A DNA stretch of 64,000 nucleotides from assembly GCA_016713275.1 (NCBI GenBank), contig JADJPL010000004.1, forward strand, positions 124,001-188,000, read 5' to 3'. Shown one piece after another: positions 1 through 8,739 of the stretch. Every line of letters begins with the position of its first letter. The stretch's first letter is position 1. The position numbers were made by a program, and so were the translations under genes. The notes below the pieces were generated by a model. It was not told the DNA's origin and did not search any database. It saw only the letters and a program-made list of their open reading frames with translations. This DNA comes from Haliscomenobacter sp. Lineage in GTDB: Bacteria > Bacteroidota > Bacteroidia > Chitinophagales > Saprospiraceae.

Positions 1-16
1 CCGATAGCTAAAAACA

Positions 17-376
17 ATGGAAAAGGTAAATCTTGAGCAAAAGTTCCAACTATTTGCAGAACATTGGTCACCCAAAATAGTAGGGGAACTCAACGGGCAG
101 CACGTAAAACTTGCCAAACTCAAAGGTGAGTTCGTTTGGCATAAACACGACCACGAAGACGAACTCTTTTTTGTCGTTAAAGGAAACTTCAAAATGGAGT
201 ATCGGGACAGTACCGTGGTAGTAAATGAAAACGAATTTTTGATCGTGCCCAAAGGGGTAGAACACAAACCCGTAGCAGACAAAGAAGTGTGGGTCATGCT
301 GTTTGAGCCTGCAACCACTTTAAACACAGGCGACAAAGAAAACGAATTAACTAAACACGTATTGGACAGGATATAA
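17..376 (+). CDS. Small cupin-domain protein
   Basis: A 119-aa single-domain cupin. Cupin motif 1 is visible as H42-K-H44-D-H46...E49 followed by G56, and motif 2 as P78-x-G80-x-x-H83, so the usual His/His/Glu/His metal site can be assembled. There is no signal peptide, so it should be cytosolic. Stand-alone cupins of this size are often metal-binding enzymes or small-molecule sensors; the substrate cannot be read from sequence. The gene is visibly more AT-rich than most of the window. It is followed by a -7 promoter-like box and the secreted esterase, so the two are probably separate transcription units. Upstream context is cut off by the window edge. The fold is confident; the function is unknown. 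Confidence 0.85.
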   Translation: MEKVNLEQKFQLFAEHWSPKIVGELNGQHVKLAKLKGEFVWHKHDHEDELFFVVKGNFKMEYRDSTVVVNENEFLIVPKGVEHKPVADKEVWVMLFEPATTLNTGDKENELTKHVLDRI

Positions 377-377
377 A

Positions 378-385
378 TACCTTTG
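378..385 (+). promoter_or_regulatory. Putative Bacteroidota -7 box for the esterase
   Basis: TACCTTTG matches the TAnnTTTG consensus of Bacteroidota housekeeping promoters. A TTG lies only 13 nt upstream, shorter than the usual 17-23 nt, and the box is about 105 nt from the chosen esterase start, so support is modest. Confidence 0.35.
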
Positions 386-489
386 CAAAACCTTTCTGTC
401 TACGTATACCGAAAAAAGTGCCGCTTCGAGGATGCCCCCCTCAAAAAATTCAGAAACCAAAAATTTCGTACACCTTAAAATTCGTTGTT

Positions 490-1806
490 ATGCATACGCC
501 CTTTTTCAAAACCGCCTTTCGGTTTATCTGCCCGATGGTTCTGTTGGCTACCTTTCATCTCGTTCATGCCCAGCCGGTAGAACGGATGGTGAAGGTGATC
601 GTGGCGCCGGATCACACCGACTGGACCTACAAAACCGGGGAGCCGGTTAAATTCACCATCACCGTGCTGCAAAACGGAAACGTCGTAAAGAATGCCGTAG
701 TGACCTACGAAACCGGTCCCGAGAAAATGGAACCGCAGAAAAAAGATTCGCTGGTATTGCCCGCCGGAACGACGGTGGTTGATGCCGGAACCATGAAAGA
801 ACCCGGTTTTCTGCGCTGCGTGGCGGTGGCCCAGGTGAACGGGAAAACCTACCGTGGGTTGGCTACGGCCGCATTTAATCCGTTGCAGATAGAACCTGCC
901 ATCGCGGTTCCTGCCGATTTCTCCTCCTTCTGGAATAAAGCCAAAACGGACCTTGCAAAAATCCCCCTGGACGCGCGAATGACCCTGATGCCGGAACGCT
1001 GCACCGAAAAGGTAAACGTCTATCATGTCAACCTGCAAAACTACCTGCCCGGCGTCAGATTGTATGGCATCTTGTGCATGCCGAAAAAGGAAGGGAAGTA
1101 CCCCGCCATTCTGCACGTTCCAGGAGCAGGCGCCAGGCCGTATGCCGGCGATATAGCCAACGCGGAGAAAGGGTTTATCACGTTCCAGATTGGTATTCAC
1201 GGCATACCGGTCAACATGGACGTATCGGTATACAACAACCTGATGAGTGGCGGCCTTGCGGGTTACTGGAATTACAACCTCGATGACAAGGACCGGTATT
1301 ATTATAAACGAGTGTATCTCGGTTGTGTCCGGGCAAATGATTTCCTTGTAAGCCTTCCTCAGTACGATGGAATGAACCTTGGAGTAACCGGCGGCAGTCA
1401 GGGCGGCGCTTTATCCATTGTAACCGCGGCCCTTGACCCGAGAGTAAAATACTGGGCGGCATTTTATCCTGCGTTATCCGACCTCACCGGTTATTTAAAA
1501 GGCCGCGCCGGTGGTTGGCCGCATTTGTTTGATAAGAACAATGCGGCGTTCAACCAAACCAAAGAAAAGATCCAAACCGCAAGCTATTACGATGTGGTGA
1601 ACTTTGCCCGGCAACTAAAGGCGCCTGGATTCTTTTCCATGGGCTATAATGATGAAGTGTGCCCTCCAACGTCTATGTTTGCCGCATACAATGCCATCAC
1701 GTCCCCTAAAGAACTGTTCCTTGCGTTGGAAACCGGCCATTGGACCTATCCGGAACAGAATGAAGTACTGACCAACTGGTTGGTGGGAAAACTCAAGGGG
1801 CAGTAG
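490..1806 (+). CDS. Secreted acetylxylan esterase / cephalosporin-C deacetylase-like hydrolase
   Basis: The frame is open from 418, but ATG 490 is preferred because it starts a typical signal peptide (hydrophobic core about residues 9-22, Ala cleavage before Gln-Pro-Val), giving 438 aa. The mature protein has an N-terminal beta-sandwich-like stretch followed by an AXE1-type alpha/beta hydrolase. The nucleophile elbow is G-G-S-Q-G-G, the acid is probably the Asp in the YNDEVCPP segment, and the His is in TGHWTYPE near the C terminus. Family members deacetylate xylan side chains or related small acetyl esters in the periplasm or outside the cell. There is no T9SS sorting domain, so a periplasmic location is likely. 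It stands alone, with no other polysaccharide-utilisation genes next to it. Confidence 0.85.
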   Translation: MHTPFFKTAFRFICPMVLLATFHLVHAQPVERMVKVIVAPDHTDWTYKTGEPVKFTITVLQNGNVVKNAVVTYETGPEKMEPQKKDSLVLPAGTTVVDAGTMKEPGFLRCVAVAQVNGKTYRGLATAAFNPLQIEPAIAVPADFSSFWNKAKTDLAKIPLDARMTLMPERCTEKVNVYHVNLQNYLPGVRLYGILCMPKKEGKYPAILHVPGAGARPYAGDIANAEKGFITFQIGIHGIPVNMDVSVYNNLMSGGLAGYWNYNLDDKDRYYYKRVYLGCVRANDFLVSLPQYDGMNLGVTGGSQGGALSIVTAALDPRVKYWAAFYPALSDLTGYLKGRAGGWPHLFDKNNAAFNQTKEKIQTASYYDVVNFARQLKAPGFFSMGYNDEVCPPTSMFAAYNAITSPKELFLALETGHWTYPEQNEVLTNWLVGKLKGQ

Positions 1807-2205
1807 AGATCCCAGGGTAAGATACACATGGGGGCGCGAATCGAAAGAGCGCCCCTCCTATCCTCTCCCGCGCTGCTCACCAGATACCGCCCTGGTACAC
1901 GGAAGCGATGCAGAAAAGCGGGGGGCAACAGGAGCCGTTTGGGTGTCCTTTTTTTCGGGGGGCAATTCCCCTATTTTTGTTGCAAATGGCGCAAAAACAG
2001 CTAGAAGCAGCATTTGGACGCGGCCATTAAAAGGAAACCAGATCAAGTTAAAAAGGCAAGACGTCAGATCTATACTGACCGAAGTGGGGCTGTCTCAAAA
2101 AACCACTCTTTGCCTCCGGCATGAAATTTTATTTTCTTTTTTTGCTGCCTTGGGCAAAAACCGTCTTTGAGACAGCCTCATTTCGCGCCATATCTATAAT
2201 TCGAT
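1807..2205. other. Intergenic gap with hairpin and a palindromic element
   Basis: No gene is supported here. A GC-rich hairpin at 1831-1855 (arms GGGGCGC/GCGCCCC) lies 25 nt after the esterase stop but lacks a clear T run, so it is only a possible terminator. The distal half holds a copy of dispersed element family A at 2086-2179, ending 26 nt before the RAYT gene. Confidence 0.6.
2086..2179. mobile_element. MITE-like palindromic element, family A, copy 1 (short form)
   Basis: Left end GGGGCTGTCTCAAAA and right end TTTGAGACAGCCTC form imperfect terminal inverted repeats. About 50 bases from the left end closely match, in opposite orientation, the right half of the copy at 45748-45904 (shared core GGCATGAAATTTTATTTTCT). 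This copy lacks the central hairpin of the long copies. There is no coding capacity. Confidence 0.75.
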
Positions 2206-3451
2206 ATGAGATCTAATCCAAAAAACAGGAGCAGCCGCAAAAGCTTCCCCAACCGCAGGTCAATACGCCTGAAAGGATACGATTATTCACAGGCGGGATT
2301 GTATTTCATCACCATTTGTTGTGATGGCATGCGTTGCCGTTTCGGGAGGATTGAAAACAACGAAATGATTTTGAATGAATACGGAAAAATCGCTTACAAT
2401 GAATGGATAAAATTGGCAGAACGATTCCAGCATTTCGAATTGGGCGTTTTCCAAATTATGCCCAATCATATGCACGGAATCATTATTTTAACCCCCGCCC
2501 AAAATGATTCCCCCGCCCAAAATGCCGCCTCCGCCCCCAATATCGTACGGGCGGGGTTCACCCCGCCCACAATGCCACCGCAGCCCAGAAGGATTCCCCG
2601 CCCACAATGCCACCGCAGCTCAGAAGGATTCCCCCGCCCAAAATGCCACCGCAGCCCAGAAGGATTCCCCCGCCCACAATGCCACCGCAGCTCAGAAGGA
2701 TTCCCCCGCCCAAAATGGCGCCGCCTATTTTGATCCCTCAGCCTATATAGATCCTTCAGCCCATATTGATCCCCCAGCTCAAATTAATCCCTCATCTCAA
2801 ATTGATTCCTCAGCCTTTAATGATCCTTTGGCTCATCTTGATCCTTCAGCCCATATTGATCCCCCAGCTCAAATTAATCCCTCAGCCCATATTGATCCCC
2901 CAGCTCAAATTGATCCCTCTGCCCCCAATATCGTACGGGCGGGGTTCACCCCCGCCCAAAATGCCACTGCAGCTCAGAAGGATTCCCCCGCCCACAATGG
3001 CGCCGCCTATTTTGATCCTTCAGCCTATATAGATCCCTCTGCTCAAATTGATCCCTCAGCCCATATTGATCCCTCAGCTCAAATTGATCCCTCAGCCCAA
3101 ATTAATCCCTCATCTCAAATTGATCCCCCTGCTCAAATTGATCCCTCCGCCCCCGATATGGTACGGGCGGGGGTGAACCCCGCCCGTACCATATCCAGTG
3201 TGGTTGGGGCGTATAAATCGTTGGTGGCAAAGGGGTGTTTGGAAATTTTCAAATCCAAATATGCAGCAGCGGGGTTTGCCCCCGATCAAATTCCAAAGTT
3301 TGGAAAATTATGGCACCGCAATTATTACGAACATATCATCCGAGACCAACGATCCTACGAGAACATTGCCAACTACATCCTGAACAATCCCGCCAAATGG
3401 CAGAAAGATAAATTTCGTCAGGGGAATCCCGCCGGTAGACCGAAAAAATAG
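2206..3451 (+). CDS. REP-associated tyrosine transposase (RAYT/Y1) with a large repetitive insertion, frameshifted
   Basis: The N-terminal part (from ATG 2206) is a typical Y1/RAYT domain: 'RLKGYDYSQAGLYFITIC', then the metal-binding PNHMHG motif (HxH). The C-terminal part, in another frame, supplies the nucleophile helix (LWHRNYYEHIIRD) and the YILNNPAKW ending. Between them lies about 230 aa of low-complexity repeat: A-Q-K-D-S-P units and about 19 hexapeptides of the form D/N-P-S/P-A-H/Q-I. Two C runs (near 2561-2564 and 2594-2597) each have 4 C where other copies of the unit have 5. Restoring both joins the halves into one frame of about 415 aa. Family members are about 180-200 aa and move REP palindromes. 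REP-like hairpins lie inside this very insertion. It could be a live gene with sequencing errors or a recent pseudogene. Confidence 0.8.
2561..3150 (+). repeat. In-gene tandem repeats (about 36-bp and 18-bp units)
   Basis: The first section repeats a unit of about 36 bp (core AATGCCACCGCAGC) several times, with one more copy near 2955-2995. Two blocks of an 18-bp unit follow (for example GATCCCTCAGCCCATATT): about 11 units near 2731-2925 and about 8 near 3010-3150. Both unit lengths are multiples of three, so copy-number change would not break the reading frame. Confidence 0.85.
3155..3195. repeat. REP-like perfect palindrome inside the RAYT gene
   Basis: An 18-bp arm (GATATGGTACGGGCGGGG) is repeated exactly in inverse at 3178-3195 with a 5-nt loop (GTGAA). 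Shorter relatives with 8-bp arms GGGCGGGG/CCCCGCCC occur at 2549-2568 and near 2939-2959. Such hairpins are the expected substrates of RAYT enzymes. Confidence 0.8.
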
Positions 3452-3458
3452 AAGGAGA

Positions 3459-4922
3459 CTACGGTTGTTTTATTAGCTGTTGGGTGTGCCTGCCCGCCTT
3501 CGTATACATTTCGAGAAAATACAACCCCACGGGGATGGAAGAAATATCGAGTTCCGAAACGCGGTCACCGCTCTTTTCCAACAACAACCTGCCGTAAACG
3601 TCAAACACCCTGCACCGGTGGGTGAATTCGGGTAAAAACACCAGCCCGGACGAGGGATTCGGAAACACAGGCGGCAGGATTACGTCTTTTATCCGCTCGT
3701 TGGTCCCCACCGCCGCGCCGCATACCCTCTCGATAAATGCCAGATCGGCCCCCATGAAATCCGTGTGAAAATGGTGGGAGGTCCACATCACATCGATCTG
3801 GTCCAGCACGAAATTGCGCTGCACCGTGGTTAGGGATACCATCACCGGCCAATTGGAAGGCTGGCTGGCGACCAACGCTTCAATCACCGCAGGGGCTTTG
3901 GAAACGTAATGGGCGGCGTTGAGGCAATGGTTGTTCTTGAGTTCGTTGAAAATGGCCTGCGATAAGACGCCATTAATGGTAGAAAGCCGCTTAAACCGCT
4001 CCGGATAGACCGGCGAAGGCCGAAGCAAATAGAATTGGGCGCAGTTCCCTCTTCTTGTCAGGGTATCAAACGCTTGATACGCATCGACATTCCCTTCCTG
4101 CCCGACGTCCGGGTGGGCATCCAGCAGGTTCATACTGGCCAGCAGCGGCGTTTGGGTTATGCTCACCAGATAGTACACCGGCGGAGCGCAATGGGTGATC
4201 CCCGCCTTCCACCCCAGTACGGTAGCCAGCAGCGTCGAAAACGCCCCTCCTGCGGAAAACCCCTCCGCTGCATGGAGCGTGGAAGGCGTGATCCATCCCC
4301 TGCGGATAAACGTATCCCGCAGGGCGCGGATATTGGCTATATCGACATTCAGGAGGGTGTCCGGGCTGTAATCGTACCGAAAAACGCCGTCGTTGCCAAA
4401 CAGGTCCCTGCCATACGTCACTTCCTCGCTTTCCGTGACGACCACGGCATACTGTGCCGCCATTAAGTAGTTGGCAAACTGCCGCTGTTCGAATTCGACA
4501 TTCACCCAGGTAGCGGCCGACCCGTTGGTGCCGTGGAAGAGCCAAACCACCCCTTTGGGCTGCCCCGCCGGAAAATAATGATACACCCGCTTCAGGGTGT
4601 CGCGCCCCCGGATGCTTTCCTGAGTAAAATTCGCGCCCTGCGGAAGGTCCTGCTTATTGGCCCTCACGGTGATATTTCTGGCCGGCATCAGAAGCGTCGT
4701 ATGCCACTCCTCCGCGCTTTTCAGCCAAACCGTTTGCCCGGTCCAGTTCTTGAAGGTTTGGCCGGGAAGCCATTCTTCCGCCCAAATGTGGACGGTATCT
4801 CCCGGCGCGTACTGCCCGGAACCGTATCCGTTCTCGACGGTCAGCGTGTATTGCTGACCAGACAGGGTGCAAGCCCCAAAAAGAAAAAGTAAACAAGGGA
4901 AAAAACGTTGCAGGGACATCAT
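3459..4922 (-). CDS. T9SS-exported alpha/beta-hydrolase (esterase-like)
   Basis: The frame opens at 4979, but the Met pair at 4922/4919 begins a clean signal peptide (S-L-Q-R-F-F-P then a Leu/Phe-rich core), so 4922 is preferred (487 aa). An InlB/Listeria-Bacteroides-repeat-like N-terminal stretch is followed by a hydrolase core with an oxyanion-type FHGTNGSA segment and the nucleophile elbow G-F-S-A-G-G. The last 75 residues begin VFPNPSSG and end in a basic tail, a type A T9SS sorting domain, so the protein should be exported across the outer membrane and anchored or released. The substrate is unknown; feruloyl-esterase or polyhydroxybutyrate-depolymerase-like enzymes are the nearest idea from the fold. 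It is convergent with the RAYT gene (7-nt gap). Confidence 0.75.
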   Translation of the reverse strand: MMSLQRFFPCLLFLFGACTLSGQQYTLTVENGYGSGQYAPGDTVHIWAEEWLPGQTFKNWTGQTVWLKSAEEWHTTLLMPARNITVRANKQDLPQGANFTQESIRGRDTLKRVYHYFPAGQPKGVVWLFHGTNGSAATWVNVEFEQRQFANYLMAAQYAVVVTESEEVTYGRDLFGNDGVFRYDYSPDTLLNVDIANIRALRDTFIRRGWITPSTLHAAEGFSAGGAFSTLLATVLGWKAGITHCAPPVYYLVSITQTPLLASMNLLDAHPDVGQEGNVDAYQAFDTLTRRGNCAQFYLLRPSPVYPERFKRLSTINGVLSQAIFNELKNNHCLNAAHYVSKAPAVIEALVASQPSNWPVMVSLTTVQRNFVLDQIDVMWTSHHFHTDFMGADLAFIERVCGAAVGTNERIKDVILPPVFPNPSSGLVFLPEFTHRCRVFDVYGRLLLEKSGDRVSELDISSIPVGLYFLEMYTKAGRHTQQLIKQP

Positions 4923-5048
4923 GGCTTTTCGGGTGTTTGGAATTTCACCCCAAAGGTATACGCGCCAACCCCTTCCCACCTCCCGGAAATCATAGATTTT
5001 AAAAAATACCGGAATTCATGTACTGACCGAAGCGGCCAAGTGGTGGAG

Positions 5049-5636
5049 TTAGCGTTGCGGTTCCACTCTCCGCTTCTTCCGCATCCGTTTCGGCCCATAC
5101 CAAAGCCAAAACCCGGTAACGGTGAACGTCAGCAACGCCAGGCCGAGAATGGAGGTGTAGGCCAGTTTAACCTGGCCGTTGCCTGTGCGCAAATACTTGT
5201 CAAAGAGGGAGCCGTCGTGGAGGTTCTCGATAAAATCCGACCTGCGGCGCTCTATGGTCAGCACCCTGCCGGTCGCCCCATCGAGCTGGATGCCCCAGTA
5301 ATGATCGGCAAATACAAACTTGACGATCCCTTTCTCGTTGCGCACATCGATGCGGTCGAGCGTTGCGGACAAATCGGGCGAAACGGAGTCTCTCAAAACC
5401 CGGCAAGCGATCGTGTGCAGGCTGTCGAGCGAAAGCCATTCTTTGAGTTCCGGCGTAGTTCCTTTTCGGGTTTTGGCCAGCAGAAAATCTCCGGTGTGTT
5501 TTTTCCAGCCCAAGAGCAGCCCGGTGATGGCCACGATAAAAAAAAGAGAAAAAAGCCAGGCGCCGGTGATCCGGTGGACCTTCCGGAATACCCGAAGTAG
5601 TTTCGCCTGATGCTGCCGGGATGGGTTTTCGGTCAT
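5049..5636 (-). CDS. PepSY-associated membrane protein
   Basis: 195 aa. A basic N terminus leads into a first membrane helix (about residues 25-45, with the RKVHRITGAWLF motif typical of PepSY_TM proteins). A periplasmic PepSY-like section with D-R-I-D...G-x-V-L-T-I-E-R-R-R follows, then a second helix (about 160-180) and a very basic C-terminal tail. Single-PepSY proteins of this size in Bacteroidota are thought to take part in iron-siderophore reduction or to shield proteases; the partner cannot be read here because no TonB receptor is adjacent. It is divergent from recQ across 73 nt. Confidence 0.8.
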   Translation of the reverse strand: MTENPSRQHQAKLLRVFRKVHRITGAWLFSLFFIVAITGLLLGWKKHTGDFLLAKTRKGTTPELKEWLSLDSLHTIACRVLRDSVSPDLSATLDRIDVRNEKGIVKFVFADHYWGIQLDGATGRVLTIERRRSDFIENLHDGSLFDKYLRTGNGQVKLAYTSILGLALLTFTVTGFWLWYGPKRMRKKRRVEPQR

Positions 5637-5709
5637 GAGCAGTCGTTTTGTTGCGAATAAAGGAATTTATCTTGATTTTTGGTACTTTTAAGGATAAACC
5701 TTTGCGGCT

Positions 5710-7617
5710 TTGACCCAACGTCCGATCGACATTTTACGCCAATACTGGGGCTACGACCAGTTTCGCCCGTTGCAGGAAGACATTATCCAATCGGTGCTGG
5801 ACGGGAAGGACACCCTCGCTCTCCTGCCCACCGGAGGAGGGAAATCCCTTTGTTTTCAGGTTCCGGCGTTGTGCATGCCCGGCGTTTGCATCGTCGTCTC
5901 CCCGCTGATCGCCCTGATGAAAGATCAGGTCTTTCAGCTCCAGAAGCGGAATATCCCGGCCGCTGCGATTTATTCCGGCATGCCGTACCGGGAAATCGAC
6001 CGGATCTTCGACAATGCCGTGTACGGCGGGCTGCGGCTGCTCTACCTTTCTCCCGAACGGCTCACAACGGAATTGGCCAAAGAACGCATCCGCCGCATGC
6101 CGGTCAACCTGCTGGCCGTCGACGAAGCGCATTGCATCTCGCAATGGGGGTACGATTTCCGCCCGCCCTACCTGGAGATCGCCCGCATCCGGGAATGGAT
6201 GCCCAAGGTTCCCGCGCTCGCCCTTACCGCCACCGCTACCCCGGAAGTGGTGGAAGATATCCAGGAAAAGCTCGAATTTCAGAAGAAAAATGTGTTCCAA
6301 AAAAGCTTTGCGAGGGAGAACCTGGCCTACGTGGTCCGCCATACCGAAGGCAAAGAAGCCCAATTGGCCGATATCCTGAGTAAAGTGCCCGGCTCTGGGG
6401 TCGTATACGTGCGCAACCGCCGGCGGACTAAAGAAACCGCCGACTATTTGAAACACCTGGGCATCTCTGCCGATTACTACCACGCCGGGCTAACCCACGA
6501 GCAGCGCAGCGCCAAACAGGACGCCTGGATACAAAACCGGACCCGCATCATCGTCAGCACCAACGCTTTCGGCATGGGCATCGACAAACCCGATGTGCGC
6601 ACCGTCGTCCACCTCGAACTGCCCGACAGCCTCGAAGCCTATTTCCAGGAAGCGGGCCGGGCAGGCCGCGACGGCAGGAAAGCCTTTGCCGTCCTGCTGT
6701 ACAACGACAACGACCGCCGTCAACTGGAAAAACAATACCAGCAAGCCTTCCCCGAGCTGGCTGAAATCCGCCGCGTATACCAGGCCATCGGGAGCTTCCT
6801 CCAACTCGCCACCGGGGCGGGGAAAGGCGAAAGCTATGATTTCGACCTCAGCGCGTTTGCCCAAGCCTACCAGTTTGACCCCGTGGCTGCCTTCCACGCC
6901 CTTAAAGTGCTCGAACAGGAAGGGTGGATCGCGCTGACGGAAGCGGTGGTTCAACCCTCTACCGTTCAAATTCTGGTCGACAAAGACCAACTGTACGACT
7001 ACCAGCTCCGCCATCCGGAACTCGACAAGATCCTGAAAGTCCTGCTCCGAACCTACCAGGGCGCTTTTAGCGGCCCCATTCATTTGCAGGAAAAACGCCT
7101 GGCCGGTTTTCTAAAAATACCGCTCGACGCCCTGCGCCAGGGCCTTGTACGCATGCATCAGGAAAACATCCTGGAATACCTTCCCCAGAAAGAAAAGCCG
7201 CAGCTGGTATTCCTGAAAGAACGGGTCGATGTCCGGCAGCTTGGAATCGATCATCAACGCTACGGGTTTCTGCGAAACCGCCACCTGGAGCGCATCCGGC
7301 AGGCCGTTGGGTACGCGCAGGATTCCGATTGCCGAAGCCGCTTTCTGCTGGCCTATTTTGGGGAGAAAGAGGCCCCTGCCTGCGGCGCCTGCGATCTTTG
7401 CCTCGAACGGAAGAAAACCGGACTTACCGAGGAAGGCTTTGCCCGCTACCGGCAAAAGATCCGGCTCGTCCTGCGCCACGAGCCCCTGAGCGCCAGGGAA
7501 ATTCTCGATGCTTTCGCGCCAAAAGCGCAGGACGATGTGCTCCGCACCCTGGAATACCTGCTGCAGGAGGGCATCGTCGTGGAAAAAGACCAGCGCATCG
7601 CCTGGGTTGGCCCCTAA
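5710..7617 (+). CDS. recQ: ATP-dependent DNA helicase RecQ
   Basis: 635 aa; the only sensible start is TTG 5710. It contains the RecQ N-terminal Q-motif region (YWGYDQFRPLQ), Walker A T-G-G-G-K-S (residues 41-46), DEAH box D138-E-A-H141 followed by CISQWG-DFRP, and helicase motif VI near QEAGRAGRDG. The Zn-binding Cys set appears late in the protein (C-R-S-R-F-L ... C-G-A-C-D-L-C), followed by a winged-helix-like segment. No HRDC domain can be seen, so this is the short RecQ form common in Bacteroidota. It unwinds DNA 3' to 5' in recombinational repair and fork restart. The downstream glycosyltransferase starts 12 nt after the stop, probably on the same transcript, although the functions are unrelated. 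Confidence 0.95.
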   Translation: MTQRPIDILRQYWGYDQFRPLQEDIIQSVLDGKDTLALLPTGGGKSLCFQVPALCMPGVCIVVSPLIALMKDQVFQLQKRNIPAAAIYSGMPYREIDRIFDNAVYGGLRLLYLSPERLTTELAKERIRRMPVNLLAVDEAHCISQWGYDFRPPYLEIARIREWMPKVPALALTATATPEVVEDIQEKLEFQKKNVFQKSFARENLAYVVRHTEGKEAQLADILSKVPGSGVVYVRNRRRTKETADYLKHLGISADYYHAGLTHEQRSAKQDAWIQNRTRIIVSTNAFGMGIDKPDVRTVVHLELPDSLEAYFQEAGRAGRDGRKAFAVLLYNDNDRRQLEKQYQQAFPELAEIRRVYQAIGSFLQLATGAGKGESYDFDLSAFAQAYQFDPVAAFHALKVLEQEGWIALTEAVVQPSTVQILVDKDQLYDYQLRHPELDKILKVLLRTYQGAFSGPIHLQEKRLAGFLKIPLDALRQGLVRMHQENILEYLPQKEKPQLVFLKERVDVRQLGIDHQRYGFLRNRHLERIRQAVGYAQDSDCRSRFLLAYFGEKEAPACGACDLCLERKKTGLTEEGFARYRQKIRLVLRHEPLSAREILDAFAPKAQDDVLRTLEYLLQEGIVVEKDQRIAWVGP

Positions 7618-7629
7618 ATCCGCACGCTT

Positions 7630-8739
7630 ATGCCCCGCATCGTATGTACCGTAACCACCGATCTCAACCACGACCAGCGCATGATCCGGATCTGTTCGAC
7701 GCTGGCGCAGGCGGGCTACGACGTGCTGCTGATCGGCCGAACGCTCCCCCTCTCCCCTCCCCTCGCAAACCAGCCGTATATGCAAACGCGCCTATCCTGC
7801 TTTTTTCACCGGGGCAAAGCCTTTTACCTCGAGTTCAACCTGCATCTGCTCTTTTTTCTCGTGTTTCACCGCTTCGACGCGGTTTGCGCAGTTGATTTGG
7901 ACACCCTGGCGCCAGCTTATATTGCCGCCCGCCTGAAGGGAAAACCGGTCGTCTACGACGCGCACGAATATTTTACCGAAGTACCTGAACTCATCGGCCG
8001 CTCCTTCACCAAGCGGTTATGGGAGGCGCTGGCCCGGGCGGTCGTGCCAAGGGTGGACAGGGCCTATACCGTGGGGCCCGCACTGGCAGAAATCCTCTCT
8101 GTCCGCTACGGCGTCCCCTTTGAGGCGGTCCGCAATGTCCCCGTAAGGAAACGGAACGAGGCCCCCTCCGCCAAAGCGCCCACTCCGGTGGTGTTATACC
8201 AGGGCGCGCTCAATCGGGGCAGAGGCCTGGAACAAGCGATCGAGGCCATGGCCCTCCTTCCCGGCGTTGCCCTTTGGCTGGCAGGAGAAGGCGATTTATC
8301 CCAACCCCTTCGGGAACGCGTTCGGCAAGCAGGGCTTCAGGACCGGGTCCGGTTTTTGGGAAGGTTATCGCCGGACGATCTGGCCAGAGCAACTCCAAAA
8401 GCCTGGATCGGACTTAACCTGCTGGAAGCAGAAAGCTTGAGCTACTATTATTCTTTGGCCAACAAAGCCTTCGACTACGTCCAGGCGGGGATTCCTTCCC
8501 TGCAAATGGATTTTCCGGAATACCGGAGGCTGAACGCGGAATGGGAATGCTTTCTCCTTCTTTCCAGTCTGGATCCCAAAGTCATTGCCGAAGCCATCCG
8601 CAGCCTGCTTGGCGACACCGGGCGGTATCAAAACCTGGCGGCAAATTGCATACCTGCGGCAGAAATCTGGAATTGGGAAGTGGAAAGCCCCAGGTTGATC
8701 ACCCTTTATGCCGGGTTGTTCAGTAGCAGGCAAAGGTAA
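7630..8739 (+). CDS. GT-B glycosyltransferase (family 4-like)
   Basis: 369 aa with no signal peptide. The N-terminal Rossmann half carries the DLNHDQRM segment and a YDAHEYFTE motif. The C-terminal half has the donor-binding signatures LYQGALNRGRGLEQAI, G-E-G-D, and the acidic helix near NKAFDYVQAGIPSLQ. The fold and motifs fit a cytosolic transferase that adds a sugar from an NDP-sugar, often in surface-polysaccharide synthesis; donor and acceptor are unknown. It follows recQ closely and overlaps its convergent neighbour, a family 2 glycosyltransferase, by 34 bp at the 3' ends. Confidence 0.85.
   Translation: MPRIVCTVTTDLNHDQRMIRICSTLAQAGYDVLLIGRTLPLSPPLANQPYMQTRLSCFFHRGKAFYLEFNLHLLFFLVFHRFDAVCAVDLDTLAPAYIAARLKGKPVVYDAHEYFTEVPELIGRSFTKRLWEALARAVVPRVDRAYTVGPALAEILSVRYGVPFEAVRNVPVRKRNEAPSAKAPTPVVLYQGALNRGRGLEQAIEAMALLPGVALWLAGEGDLSQPLRERVRQAGLQDRVRFLGRLSPDDLARATPKAWIGLNLLEAESLSYYYSLANKAFDYVQAGIPSLQMDFPEYRRLNAEWECFLLLSSLDPKVIAEAIRSLLGDTGRYQNLAANCIPAAEIWNWEVESPRLITLYAGLFSSRQR

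Noticed and set aside
1972..1979. TATTTTTG -7 box
   Set aside because: It matches the consensus, but no gene starts within 200 nt and there is no -33 element, so it is not reported as a promoter.
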